DNA of 64,000 bases from Zanthoxylum bungeanum (Eukaryota; Streptophyta; Magnoliopsida; Sapindales; Rutaceae). This document shows, one piece after another, positions 1 to 15,005 of this stretch. A program made the translations under genes and the position numbers. The notes below the pieces were generated by a model. It was not told the origin of the DNA. It searched no databases and saw only the letters and a program-made list of their open reading frames with translations. The DNA lies in NCBI GenBank assembly GCA_019454045.1, contig SKCR01026736.1:1-64000 (forward strand). Reading direction: 5' to 3'. Every line of letters starts with the position of its first letter. Within the stretch, counting starts at the first letter, position 1.

Positions 1-1512
1 CTATTGGTCGATATAAGTATTATGTAATTTTGATTATGTAATTGTTACATAATAGACATTTTCATAAGTGTGCTATGATTATGAGGTCTATTGCGTGCAT
101 GTTGATCACCTAGGATAATGTAAATGTTACATAGGAGTATTCATCTCACATGAACATGCATTTTCGATAAATATTTCCAAAATACAGGTTGTTGGGCCGG
201 TATGGCCCGCGACTCATATGGGTTGTGATAAGCCTCTCATCTGTGTTGATGGACCGACATAAATAACCTTATCTAAATGGGTAGTGCAGCCCCTTGGCCA
301 CCTCTAAGTGATATGAACAACTCTTTTATTATACTATACTCTAAGTGATATGACTACCTCTATTTTAGTAGGTAAAAGATTTTTTTTTTTTTTTTTTTTG
401 TGATGAGCTCAAATATTCAAACCGCAGTAGGTTCTGCGGTATTTTTATAATATTACATTATAATGAATGCAATAAGGTCTAGGCATATTTAAAACAAAAA
501 CATCATAGAAAATTAAATACTTTTATGGTGCATTTACTTGTGGAATTAAAGAATGTGAACTGAGAATAATTCCCGCTAAAGGTGTTTTACTTTCATTTGT
601 GCATATGAATGGGAATGCAAATGATGCGATCACACTATTTTGGGAATATGAAATGACAGTCTCATCATATTGGAATCATGTGGTTGACCATAACCTCTAA
701 AAATTATCCCTAATAACATAATAAAATAAAAATCTATTAATAATTAATTGTTAATAATTGATAATTAATAAAATAATAAATCAATAAATAAAATAAAATA
801 AACCATTAATAATTAAGTAATTACAAAATTAATAAATAAATTAATAATTAATAAATAATTAATATTTAATTTTAATTGAAGATAATTTTTTAACTTGTTA
901 ACAATTCATTCCAATTAATAAAAAAAGTAAATACATTAATGATTCTGATTATGATTCATGCAGTTAGATAAACAATTTATTAAGATTTTGATTCCTTATT
1001 CCGATTAATAACATGTAATTAAACGGACCATTATTGGTCATTTAAGTGGGATTTGAAACACAAATCTCTTCAACGTTAATTAGTGGATCTTCAAGACAAT
1101 ATGTTATTACAAAAAAGAAAAAGTAACATGAAAAATGAAAGGTAAGTATTAAAACTTGGAACAACTTCTTACAAGTTTGATTTGTTTTCGTTAGAAAGAT
1201 CAACTGCATTCGTTGACCAAAAGGGCTGAAACTACAGTCCCAATGCGCACAAATATAATTGGACAGTTAGCTATGAGAGAGCAAAATGAGCAAGTTAATT
1301 ACAATTAGACCTATAACTAATTTATTGTATAAATTTTTTTCGCTAGTTGTACTTGGTGTTTGTTTAGATTAGCTTTTAGTTAGGGCGATAAATCGAATTG
1401 ATGAATCGAATTTATATCGAATTTTAAATAAATCAAATTAAAATATAATTGATTCGTATTTAATTCGTAAAATAAATGAATTCTAAATGAATATTCATTT
1501 ATAGTTCTAACA
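1..1512. other. AT-rich intergenic DNA, no gene seen
   Basis: No reading frame here resembles a protein I recognise. The stretch holds a T-homopolymer near 370-390 and a strongly AT-rich low-complexity block (about 715-900) built from AATAAATTAATAATT-like words. It may contain decayed repeats, but I cannot assign any of them. Confidence 0.6.
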
Positions 1513-1720
1513 TGATTAAATAACATAGTCCCCAAGGGACGTGACTTGAGTGTAGGGTTAATGATCTCACATTGATGTTCTAAGTTCAAATCCAGAGATT
1601 GCATTTCTTGTAAGAACCTGAGACAGTTGATGGTTTTTCCTGCTCCGCTTAAGCTCGGAAGGGGTGGTTTGGCGGCAGGATTTCCAATGATTTCAAAAAA
1701 AAAATTGATTAAATAACATA
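1513..1720 (+). mobile_element. tRNA-type SINE with perfect 15-bp target-site duplication
   Basis: The element body (about 1529-1705) carries an A-box-like sequence (GTGACTTGAGTG, 1541-1552), a B-box-like sequence (GTTCAAATCC, 1584-1593) and a 3' oligo(A) tail near 1695-1704. This is the layout of RNA polymerase III SINEs, which are mobilised by LINE machinery. Both sides are flanked by the identical 15-mer TGATTAAATAACATA (1513-1527 and 1706-1720), so the insertion is complete and fairly recent. A related copy lies at about 2411-2582 and a 3' fragment at about 13536-13600; all share a block around CTCCGCTTAAGC before the A tail. Confidence 0.8.
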
Positions 1721-1751
1721 ACTCACCATAATTTATTTATATTAATTATTC

Positions 1752-1830
1752 ATAAACACACTTGTGTGTACACATGTGCTCGCGCACGCGCATACATATA
1801 CATATACATATACATACATACATATATATT
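1752..1830. repeat. CA/TG and (TACATA)n microsatellite
   Basis: A simple-sequence tract runs from CACACTTGTGTGTACACATG through alternating CG/CA to repeated TACATA and TATA units. It is low-complexity and non-coding. Confidence 0.75.
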
Positions 1831-2410
1831 TTACTAAAAATGATCTATTAAAACTAAATAACATTATTTTTCTATAGTAATCGACAATAACTTCTCGAAC
1901 TTATTTAAAAAAAAATAGTTAAAAAAATAATAAACGAATTCGAAATGAATAAACGAATCAATGAGTTCAAATTCGTATTCAAATCGAATTAATCTATTTA
2001 ATAAACAAATCAATTTTTCAAATACATATCATCTTTAATGTGATTCGAATAGAATATATAAACAAATCTTGACTTAAATTGCCATTTCTACTTTTAATAG
2101 AGGTAAAAAAATAATTTTATTTTTAATTTCATAAGTTCTTTTCAATTTATTTATTATGGTATTTGGTTGTATTTGAAGATAACTTTTGAGAATTACCAAA
2201 GTTATTTTGACTCTACTTGCAAAGCTTAAAATTTAGGTTTTTGAGAGTTGATGTTGAAAAGATTTTTTTAAGTAGTTAAATTATTCAAAATACTATTATT
2301 TTATTTTACAATATTATTTCATTTATTTCATAACATAATTTTAATTAAATAATTTTATAATCTTTAATAAAAAATTTCATCGATGACCAAAAATCTACAT
2401 TTTGCTTCAA

Positions 2411-2582
2411 AGGGACATGACTTTGGTGACAAAGAACTTAGAACTTGGTTGATAGGTCTTGAATTCGAGTTGAGATAGTGCATTTCTTATAAGAACCTAA
2501 GGCAGCCTTGAGTTTTATCTACTCCGCTTAAGCCTGGGTCGGATGATTTGACGGTGAGATTTTCAAAGTTTCCGAAAAAAAA
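2411..2582 (+). mobile_element. tRNA-type SINE, second copy
   Basis: This copy resembles the SINE at 1529-1705: an A-box-like ATGACTTTGGTG (2417-2428), a degenerate B box around 2460-2471, the shared block with AAGAACCT and CTCCGCTTAAGC, and a 3' A-run. It is more diverged than the first copy and I see no clear target-site duplication. It ends about 275 bp upstream of the ADK TATA box, so it may touch promoter-proximal sequence; that is inference. Confidence 0.6.
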
Positions 2583-2855
2583 TGCATTTTTTTTTTTTTT
2601 GGGGTCAAAAACACTATTTTTAAAATCTTTACAAATAGAAACTCTACTAAAAACGAATAATATAAAAAAAAAAGACGTAGAATGGAAAATTTCAGGTGGA
2701 GCTATTTGTGGCACCTCTATTGCAAGTTTGATTTTAATTTCAATTTCCAATTCACCTACCCAACCAAATAGTAGGAAGAAAATGGCCAAATTTGGTTGGT
2801 GAGAAAAAAAGACACATACTGACTACGATCACTAATTTATTTATTTATTTATAAT

Positions 2856-2863
2856 TATATAAA
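2856..2863 (+). promoter_or_regulatory. Probable TATA box of ADK
   Basis: TATATAAA lies 86 bp upstream of the ADK start codon. The intervening leader is pyrimidine-rich near the ATG (CTCTCTCTGTTTCTTC), as is common in plant 5' UTRs. The transcription start would be near 2890. The position is inferred from sequence only. Confidence 0.55.
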
Positions 2864-2912
2864 CATTAAACAAGCACATCATGTTTACAACTGCTCAGCA
2901 GATCTAATCTAA

Positions 2913-7094
<4,182 letters not shown>

Positions 7095-7340
7095 GGGATG
7101 TCTTTTTCCCTCAGTCCCTGGTACTATTTTAAATTTTGATTTTTCAGAACCCTGTTCCTGTTCCTGCTACTTGATATTTGTATTTTCAGCTTATTATCTT
7201 ACCATTATTGGCTGCAATCCGAAAATAACCCGAAAACCGAATTTATCTGCTGAGGGATTGGATCCCAAAGCAGAAAAGAGAACAAATTTGTGATAATGGT
7301 GCTGTTAGTGGTGGTCTTACGATCTATGTACTTTTCTTTC

Positions 7341-7346
7341 AATAAA
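7341..7346 (+). terminator. Probable ADK poly(A) signal
   Basis: A canonical AATAAA lies 247 bp after the ADK stop codon, in T-rich surroundings (CTTTTCTTTC just upstream). Plant poly(A) signals are loose, so the true cleavage site may differ. Confidence 0.5.
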
Positions 7347-7562
7347 AGAATCATGTTAACGAATGAGCAGTTTAGAAGGGAGTAGAGCATGTGCCATATA
7401 TTTTGCATTAATAACAACAGAGTTTGGCATGCAGAAATAAAATTGATCCTGTGATGTCCTAAACATTCTTGCTGCTTGAATTTGATCAAATGCCATTAGC
7501 TGAAATGGTTTGATCAGAGGCAGAACCCTCAGCCCTTTCTTTTGAAACGTTTGTCTCAAATA

Positions 7563-8031
7563 TAGGGGTGTTTACAGGTCGGGTCGGGTGGAAATTTTGC
7601 TAAACCCAGTCGGGTTCGGGTCACTTGAAATTGCAAACCCGACCGTGTTGGGTCGGTTCGGGTCGGCGGAGATTTTTTTTTTAAATGTATTAATTATTTT
7701 GAGACATAAATACTAACTATTTTATGTCTCGAAACTTGTCAAATATATAAAATTTCAAGATAAAAAAGTAATAAACAACTAAAATAATGATAAAAACATT
7801 AAAAAGTAATACAATTTTTAGAAAAAATAATAGGAAAATAATAAAAATCTATTTTTTCGGGTCAGGTCGGGTTGCATCCAAAAACCTGTGACTCAACCCG
7901 AAAAAATCGGTTCGGGTTGGATTGATCCGCAATTTGATTTTTATTTTTTGAAACTCGATCGGGTTGGGTCCTGTTACCTCGTGTCGGATCGGGTCGGGTC
8001 ATCAGTTGACCCGATTCCATGAACACCCCTA
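7563..8031. mobile_element. hAT-type MITE with 8-bp TSD
   Basis: The 469-bp element begins TAGGGGTGTTTACAGG and ends with an inverted copy reading TAGGGGTGTTCATGGA on the minus strand. Flanks are CTCAAATA (7555-7562) and CTCAAATG (8032-8039), a 7-of-8 match, as expected for the 8-bp duplication of hAT transposons. There is no coding capacity. Both arms are rich in GGGTCGG words, and the centre has a perfect 10-bp hairpin arm pair (GAGACATAAA 7701-7710, TTTATGTCTC 7721-7730). It ends about 0.9 kb downstream of the ADK stop. Confidence 0.8.
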
Positions 8032-8040
8032 CTCAAATGT

Positions 8041-8751
8041 CTCTCTCTTTATCAAGCGTTGATCTCTTCTTATAGGTAGCCTTCTAGGTTGTTGAATTTT
8101 GTTCTTGAAAATCTTTCTTTGGTTCTTGTTTGGATCTTGCTAGTTGTTAGACGTCATAAAAATCATCAATCTTTGATAAGTTTTTTGTTCAGTTCAATGA
8201 AAGAAGAATTCTCTTTCTTCTCTAGGATGCTCTTGCAATTTACAGGGATTTGTCAAAAGGTTATGTAACTTTCATTAATTGATAAAATCATGCTTAAATA
8301 CATGTTACATGGAAATCTTATTGACTTGGGAAAAGACAAATCCTAATCTACCTAAGCCTTCTCACAACCATTCCTAATTTCTAACCCTTTACTTGCCCAC
8401 CAAGGCAAGTAGCCTAAACTAACTTAAACCACCATTCCCCACTAGGAAATTAAAACAACTTAATTAAATAAACAAAACTGGCATGTGGGGCCCAATCATA
8501 GTGTGGCCCACATGCCTTAAATCCATAACGGATTAAGACTCAAATAAAAACATAAATAAAATAAACACTAATCCCAAATTAACTTGAATAGGCGCCAATA
8601 TTACTACACAACTTATTACTGGGCTTGATCTTCAAATACTTAGGCCAAGTTAATGAAGCTTGGATACTCTTTATTGAAGTCAATTGAAGTGAATCTGCTC
8701 CTCTTGCACTCTTGTTGATTTTGGCCATGTATACATGAGCTAGGTCTATCA
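8041..8751 (-). repeat. Probable 3' end / LTR region of a decayed Ty3/gypsy element
   Basis: This non-coding stretch directly follows, in minus-strand order, the end of the gypsy polyprotein remnant. Phrases such as TGATAAAATCATGCTTAAAT resemble gypsy LTR sequence, but I cannot place LTR ends, a polypurine tract or a matching partner. The assignment is inference from position. Confidence 0.35.
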
Positions 8752-8760
8752 TTACTTCTT

Positions 8761-8798
<38 letters not shown>

Positions 8799-9740
8799 TG
8801 ATTGGCTCAACTGGAACTTGCAATATATCATTGATTATTTTGGTTGTGCTTGCTCCTTGTTGTGCATGTTGATTCATATTGTTCCCTGGCTCCTTGAAAT
8901 GATTCGATCTCGAATATGAACCTGCATCAAAATGAGGTAAATCAGAAACTTTGAAAGTAGCAGAAACACTACACTCATCTGGAAGATCCAATTTGTAGGC
9001 ATTGTCATATATGCGCTCCATGACGTGAAAATGACCATCTTCTAGTGGTTGTAACTTAGATCTCCTCTATGTTGGAAACCTTTCCTTGTGCATGTGTACC
9101 CATACCTAATCACTAGGCTCGAACACAACATGCCTTCTTCCTTTGTTAGCATGAGAAACACACTTCTTATTATTCTTGTCAATATACGCCTTTGTCTTCT
9201 CATGAATAGATCTTATCAATTCAGCATTTTTCTTTCCATCTAAACATCCCACTCATTAACAAGTATGGGTAATAAATCCATATGAGTTAGTGAGTTGAAC
9301 CATAAACAATTTCAAAATGTGAGTAAGAAGTGGAAGAATGTATGCAAAGATCTTATGCAAACTCAATAAAACATTAAGTTTTTAGAGACAATAGTACACC
9401 AAAGTTGGGTCAATGTTTTATTAACTACCTCAGTTTGACCATATGTATAGGGGATGACAAACAGTAGAATACAAAAGCTTTGTTCCTAACTTAGCCCATA
9501 AAACTTTCCAGAAATGTCTAAAGAACTTAATATCCCTATCTGAAATAATACTTTTAGGTATTTCATGGAGTCGTACTACCTTCATAAAGAATAACTATGC
9601 AATGCTAATGACATCATTTAGTTTTATGACATGCAATGAAGTGTGTGATCTTACTAAACAAACACAACAAAGATAGAATCCCTACCTTTTTTTTTTCTTA
9701 TCATTGGTAAGCCTAATACAAAATCCATTGAAATATTGAC
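8752..9740 (-). pseudogene. Ty3/gypsy polyprotein remnant: integrase core to C-terminal tail
   Basis: Read on the minus strand, translated pieces in broken frames match the end of a plant gypsy pol. First come integrase-core phrases ([30 protein letters not shown]) at about 9740-9430. Then ANKGRRHVVFEP, HKERFPTQRRSKLQP, and DNAYKLDLPDE with FKVSDLPHFD (9130-8930). The final PVEPIT runs into a 35-base T tract on the + strand. Several stops and frameshifts destroy the frame. The N-terminal part (protease, RT, RNase H) is missing because a Tat-like LTR starts abruptly at 9741 inside the integrase. Family motifs are from general knowledge of plant gypsy elements. Confidence 0.8.
8763..8797. repeat. 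Poly(T) homopolymer, about 35 nt
   Basis: An uninterrupted T run (A run in the gypsy sense strand) lies exactly where the gypsy polyprotein would read PVEPIT followed by basic residues. It is probably slippage expansion of an A-rich Lys/Arg stretch, or possibly a poly(A) insertion. Confidence 0.8.
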
Positions 9741-10516
9741 TGGTGCGTAATCACACGCGTATAACGCAAGCGCATGTATCGTTCAAGTAGTATAAAAAGT
9801 ATCGATCCCACGAAGACTTAATACCTAATCTATTAATTTTATGAGGTCAAATGATTACTAGTATCTAACAGGTTGATTGATTGATTTGAAATGGTGATGA
9901 TTTTGAATTTAAAACAAGTAAATAAAATTGCGCGAAATTAGGTTTAAGAAAATTCAATATTAGGAAACTATCTAGGGTTGTGAATCTTCCAATATCATTT
10001 TAAAGATGAAGTAGTTATTTCATTTTTGTGTAATATATCGGTTTACTAACCTGGAACACTAAATTATGCGAAAGCCTATGTCGATGGTCAGACATAAATA
10101 CCCAGTATAACCCAATTGAACCATATGTCTATGTCAACCAAATTACATGGATTCATTAAGTTTAAGTTCCAATTATGGCTACCCCCGCCTGACAGATATA
10201 TGTCTATCCTGTAAAGAAATCTATTAAAGGGTTATCTATCCTCAAGGAAGATCGTGGGCTATTAAGTCTAAGGATGAAACCTAAAATTCATTTGTCAAGT
10301 TTATTTTAAATTTACCAGATCAATCTTATTAGTGGCCAATTAACAAGACGCATTAAGCTTAAGATTAATAAGTAAACCTTTAAATTACCCAAACTATAAA
10401 ATAACCCCTTATAAATCGGTGATATTAGAATTCATCACAACCCCCGATAACTAACTTAGTTACGACACATAACTAGGGTTAGTAAAAACTTAAATAAAAT
10501 AAAAGACATAAAGTAA

Positions 10517-10710
10517 AATGCTGAAAAGTATATTGCTGAAAAGTAAATGACGGAAAGTAAATGCTGAAATTAAATACTGAAAATTAAATGCTGAAAAGTA
10601 AATGCTGAAAGTAAATTACTGAAAAGTAAATGCTGAAAGTAAATTGCTGAAAGTAAATTACTGAAAAGTAAATGCTGAAAGTAAATTGTTGAAAAGTAAA
10701 TAAAGTAAAA
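10517..10710. repeat. Tandem array of CTGAAAAGTAAATG-like units
   Basis: About fourteen imperfect 12-16-nt units (consensus CTGAAAAGTAAATG or CTGAAAGTAAATTG) sit in the Tat-like LTR. A second, more degenerate block of the same word occurs at about 11055-11185. It is non-coding. Confidence 0.85.
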
Positions 10711-10803
10711 GTACAATAAAAGAAAATGTTGAGGTAAAAGAATCCACTTTTATTACTTCTATTTTAGATATCTCCCTTAATATAATATATTAACTTTGCA
10801 TGA

Positions 10804-10965
10804 TAATTACCAACCAGCCATATAGGCGGTATCCAGATTAAGTCAAATTAATAATTAATTACCAACCGACCAATCAGGCGGTATCCAGTTTAGTCAGGTT
10901 AAAACCAATTTAAATAATTACCAACCGACCAATATGGCGGTATCCTCGTTAAGTCAGGTTTTAAC
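10804..10965. repeat. Three-copy tandem repeat with CCAACCGACCAAT and GGCGGTATCC
   Basis: Three copies with CCAACC starting at 10810, 10862 and 10921 (periods about 52 and 59) share ATTACCAACC, GGCGGTATCC and AAGTCAGGTT. It lies in the LTR and has no coding sense. Confidence 0.85.
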
Positions 10966-11890
10966 TAGTTTATATATTATAATTAAGGGAGATTAATCTA
11001 AATATTAGTAATAAAAGTTTTACATTTTACCCCAGTAAAGGGGAGTTACCTCCTTATTACTGAAAAGTAAAAACTGAAAATTAAAGAAAGAAAAGTACTG
11101 TGCGTAAAAGTAAATTGCGGAAAGTAAAAACTGAAAAGTAAAGAAAAGAAAGTGCGAAAGCGGAAATTAATTACTGAAAGCTGTAAATAAACAAATAAGA
11201 TACAATCTTCTTAATATTCTTAAGGAATTCCTTAGAAGAAAATATGAATTTACAAGTGAAATGACTTGATATTTATAGGCAAAATTTTACCTACATCAAA
11301 TCATCCACCAAATCCATTATTAATTGCTCTACTAATTGCTCCACCAAATCCATTATTAATTGCTCCATTAATTGCTTATCATGTTTGGTGGTGATTTGAT
11401 AATTTTTATTATTTATTTATTAATTTATTTTTTTCTTTGAAAATGATTGAAAATGACTTTAATAATTACACACAACACACTTCTGGATGGTTCATCAATT
11501 TCGGGAATGAAATCTTCAGAATTTGAAATTATTTTGTCTTTCAAAGTTGTAGATCTTTGAGTTTTCTTTAATCTGGAACTTGAATCAGCTCAATCCCATA
11601 TCAGAGTAAAAAGTTTTGCCCAAAATACAACAGATGCGCAAAATTGGAATTTCCAAAACTGCATTTCGTTAAAACGCCCTTTCAAGTTTCCTATCTCCAA
11701 AATTAATATGTCAAGTCCAATATTTGCTCTTATTTGAACCACATTTCGTCCTAAATTATTTCATTCTGTCCCAATATTATTTTATCTGCAAAATAAACTA
11801 AAACACATCAAAACGTTCATCAAATCCGAGAAACTAAACAAAATATTAAGTAAAAGGGGCGGTAAATATTGATATATTTTTCGCTCATCA

Positions 11891-12930
11891 CACCCCCAAA
11901 CCTAACATTTTGCTAGTCCTCGAGCAAAATAACAAAATAAAATACAAGAAACAATTAAAATTAAACTAAGCCACTTTCGTAGGGATCACAGTTGCATTTA
12001 GCCTATGCAACAAGCCTTTAAACCCCTAGGTGTCCATAGTGGACGAGTTATAGTCTCGTGAGGGCTTACAACAACGATACCCACAAACGTTTTACAAAAG
12101 TAAAAAGATAATAAAACTAATGCACACAAAAGCAAAAAGACAAGAGAAAAGAGAATAAAGAAGTTAGTGACTAATCAGGTGAAACTTATACTCCAAGTTA
12201 CTAGTTGTTTTCTTTCTTTCTAAATTACTGAATAAGTAAATTCTCCGATTATATTTACCATTCTCCATATACACAGTCGATAAAATATTAACTCATTTTT
12301 GCCCACAACAGTCACAAGTGCAGTTGATAAGAGAGTAATATTTTTGTCCTAAAGTTTTATCAGAATTCACATCTTTTTGCAGCAATGGAATAACTTTTTT
12401 GATTTTTCTGATTTTTTTCTTTGATTTTTGATTTTTTTTATTTATATACAATATCTTCCATCTATGTAGCGAGTGTTGGGTCGGTGGCTCCCAAACCAGT
12501 TGGCTTTAGGGCACCAAGTGTTAAGACACCCCTACGGACTTAATTACTCAGACTTCAGATATATATTTTTGCAACATCCTTGATCCATGTAGCGAGATTT
12601 GGGCCAGTGACTCCCAAACCAGTTGGCTTTAGGGCACTAGGTGTTAAAACACCCTTACAGACTTAATAACTCGGATCTCAGACGTTTTTTTTATTTTTAT
12701 TTTTTTTTATTTTTTATTTTTTACTCCATCACTTTTTGAGATGCTGCCTCCAATTAAACTAGAGCACTGAGTATTAAAAACTTTTCAATTATAGCTTATG
12801 TCCGTATGTTACTATGCATGTTGATAATACCTGCTAACTGAGCATATGAAGATCCATTTTAGTCAGTATTATGGAGAATTCACAAATTAAATAATTCAAA
12901 AGGAAATAAACAAAAATTAACTTGTTCCGA
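11891..12930 (-). mobile_element. Interior 3' part of the Tat-like element
   Basis: The polypurine tract borders the LTR at about 11893-11903. The rest is non-coding on both strands, as in the long untranslated 3' region of Tat/Ogre elements. A diverged tandem duplication is listed separately. The upstream boundary is lost near the CACTA-type repeat that begins around 12940. Confidence 0.45.
12461..12682. repeat. Tandem duplication, period 123 bp
   Basis: Two copies start TCTATGTAGCGAG (12461) and TCCATGTAGCGAG (12584). Both contain CCCAAACCAGTTGGCTTTAG and GTGTTAA-ACACCC, and they differ at scattered sites. Confidence 0.85.
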
Positions 12931-12939
12931 ATTAGGTAG

Positions 12940-14025
12940 CTAATTCATCGCTGATTAGTGACGGTATATTCTATCTCTAATTAGCAATAAAAATGTAATC
13001 CATCAGTAATTAGTGACAAAATTTATTTTATGTCACTAATTTTAAATTTAAATTTAAATTTCTAATTTGTAAAACCATTTTTAATTAGAAACGGAATTTC
13101 CATCACTTATCAGTCGCTAATTGGCGACAAACAGTTAAATTTGTCGCTAATTAGCGACATAATTTATTTCCCATCGCCAATTTTAAATTTCAATTTTAAT
13201 TTCAAATTTGGAAAAATATTTTTATTTAAAGACTGAATTTCCGTGGTTAATACATCGCTAAATAGAAACAGAATCACTATTCTGTCGCTAATATTTAAAA
13301 TTTTCAATCCCCCCAAAATTTTAATCTTTTGCGCCATTTTCTTTTTTAAAAAAATAGCTACGGAAATTCCATAGCTAATACGCCGCTAAATAGAATCAGA
13401 ATCATTATTCCATTACTATTTTTTAAAATTTTCAATCCCCCCAAAATTTTGATCTTTTGCGTCATTTTTTTTTAAACAAAAAGTAGCGACAATATTTTCA
13501 TCATTAATTCATCGCTAAATAGAAACAATATTTACCTGCTCCGCTTAAGCCTGAAAGTGGTGGTTTGGCGGCGGGTTTCCAACGATTCCAAAAAAAAAAG
13601 AAACGGAATCACTATTTTGTTGCTAATTTTTAAAATTTTCAATTCCTCCAAAATTTTAATCTTTGATGCCATTTTTTTTTTAAAATTAGCGATGAATTTT
13701 CCGTCGCCAAATAAAAATAGAATCTCTATTCCGTCATAAAATTTCGTCAAATTTCAAAAAAATCTCAACCTTTCAAAAATTTGAAATGCCGCTATTTAGC
13801 TTTGAAATTTCCTTTGCTAATTAGTGATGGAAATTATTTCGTCGCTAATTAGCTACATAATTTCCATTACTATTTAGCGACATATGTAATATTTCTGTCG
13901 CTATTTATTTGGTGACCAACAAAATAGCGATGAAATTTTTCTGTCTCTATTCCGTCACTAATAGGCCATTAGCGATGGAATAACTACGTATTTTTCCATC
14001 GCTATTTGACTGCTGTCTTGTAGTG
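12940..14025 (-). mobile_element. Terminal region of a CACTA (En/Spm-type) DNA transposon
   Basis: On the minus strand the sequence begins CACTACAAGACAGCAGTC at 14025, the typical CACTA terminus. It then carries many subterminal words of the form TCGCTAATTAGCGAC or ATTAGCGATGGAA in both orientations down to about 12940. Such repeats are the usual transposase-binding regions of this superfamily. No transposase is present and the second CACTA terminus was not found, so this is a one-ended fragment or a decayed non-autonomous copy. Confidence 0.7.
13536..13600 (+). mobile_element. 3' fragment of the SINE family
   Basis: CCTGCTCCGCTTAAGCC, GGTGGTTTGGCGGCGG and TTTCCAACGATTCC followed by an A-run match the 3' ends of the SINEs at 1529-1705 and 2411-2582. 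The 5' two-thirds with the A and B boxes is absent. It sits inside the CACTA subterminal repeats. Confidence 0.75.
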
Positions 14026-15005
14026 TGCCGGTAACGTCTCTGTTACATAATATATGGGCTATTTAGCGGAGACGTTACTCATAAGGGCTACATAACTCTC
14101 TATACGCTTCAACTATACTAATTACACAACACATCATAACATGCAATCCATACATAACATACATAAGGGCTATGTGCCCAACTCTGTAATATAAACTTGA
14201 AACTTATTCTTTTACATTCATTCTCTTGTTAAACAATATTTTCTGATAGACCTTATTGAACTTATTTCAGACTATTTAACACTCAACTTTACCAAACATG
14301 ACCAAGACTTGTACAATGCATAATATACCCAACTTGATGGACCTATGATACCATAGTGACTGCAAAACAATATCCGGTTTACGAGCTTGTCCTCCGAGAA
14401 TCCTACAAAACAAATTTGTAGTGGTGGGAGTGAGTCTAAAGAGACCCAGTGAGTGGATACAATAAAACAATTGTTAAGGACATTATATTAAAACAGAAAT
14501 TACATTAAATACAAAATACATGACCCTACGTGCGTCTAGTTTATGTGAGATTTTACGGATTTCAATTTCGATTCTCGAAACTCAAGTTATAGATAGAATC
14601 AGACCTTATAACAAAGCAGTCCAATTTCAAATTTCACCATAAATTCATCTTTTATCTAAAAATTCTGAATTCTGAATAAGTTATTCCTTAATGAGTAAAG
14701 TTTTGGTAGAAATTTATGATTTATTAATCGGAATCATAGAACTCCAATTATAAAAAATTCGTGCACACTGTTCAAAGGAAACATATTTCAGACATTTTAG
14801 TAGGTTATATTTTTATTTTTATCATAAATTTATCCTTCATCCAGAAATTCTAAGTTTATTAAGTTTCAATTTACATTCTCGTGCTTAGTAAACCAACTTT
14901 ACTTCTCTAAACTATTAAACCCCATATGTCAAGAAAATTTCTTATTCAAGCTACTTTAATTTGAGTTTAGCGTTACGTCGAATTTCAACCATCTAAATTC
15001 TCCCC
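14026..15005 (-). repeat. Gypsy-type LTR remnant, copy 1 of a dispersed family
   Basis: About 14300-15000 matches pieces at 17850-19195 and, more weakly, 43540-45700 (for example TGAGATTTTACGG, CACACTGTTCAAAGGAAAC, CTCGTGCTTAGTAAACC). Relative to copy 2 it lacks about 800 bp in the middle. Past 15000 the minus strand reads CGAGGAAGAATCATTTTAAG then AGGGGAGAA, resembling the polypurine tract of plant gypsy elements, so this is probably a 3' LTR on the minus strand. Ends are not sharp. Confidence 0.5.

Larger units (their letters stand above)
9741..11890 (-). repeat. Tat/Ogre-like gypsy LTR (3' LTR), about 2.15 kb
   Basis: On the minus strand the LTR starts TGTGATGAGCGA just after a polypurine tract (AGGTTTGGGGG, 11893-11903) and ends ACGCACCA at 9741, giving TG...CA ends. 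A start of TGATGAGCG and an upstream phrase like CTCGAGGACTAGCAAAATG recall Tat/Ogre elements of legumes and other eudicots; this is recognition from memory, not a search. It is inserted into the gypsy integrase at 9740/9741. The 5' LTR of this element is not in the window. Inside are two tandem arrays, listed separately. Confidence 0.6.

Noticed and set aside
2487..2802. Two overlapping open frames just upstream of ADK
   Set aside because: Both run through the SINE A tail and a poly(T) run (Lys/Phe runs); they are artefacts of simple sequence.
7205..7559. Minus-strand frames after ADK
   Set aside because: They cover the ADK 3' UTR and flank; no similarity or signals support a gene.
10517..10710. 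Regular short repeats that could suggest a CRISPR-like array
   Set aside because: Units are imperfect, contiguous and 12-16 nt without unique spacers, and the context is a plant LTR.
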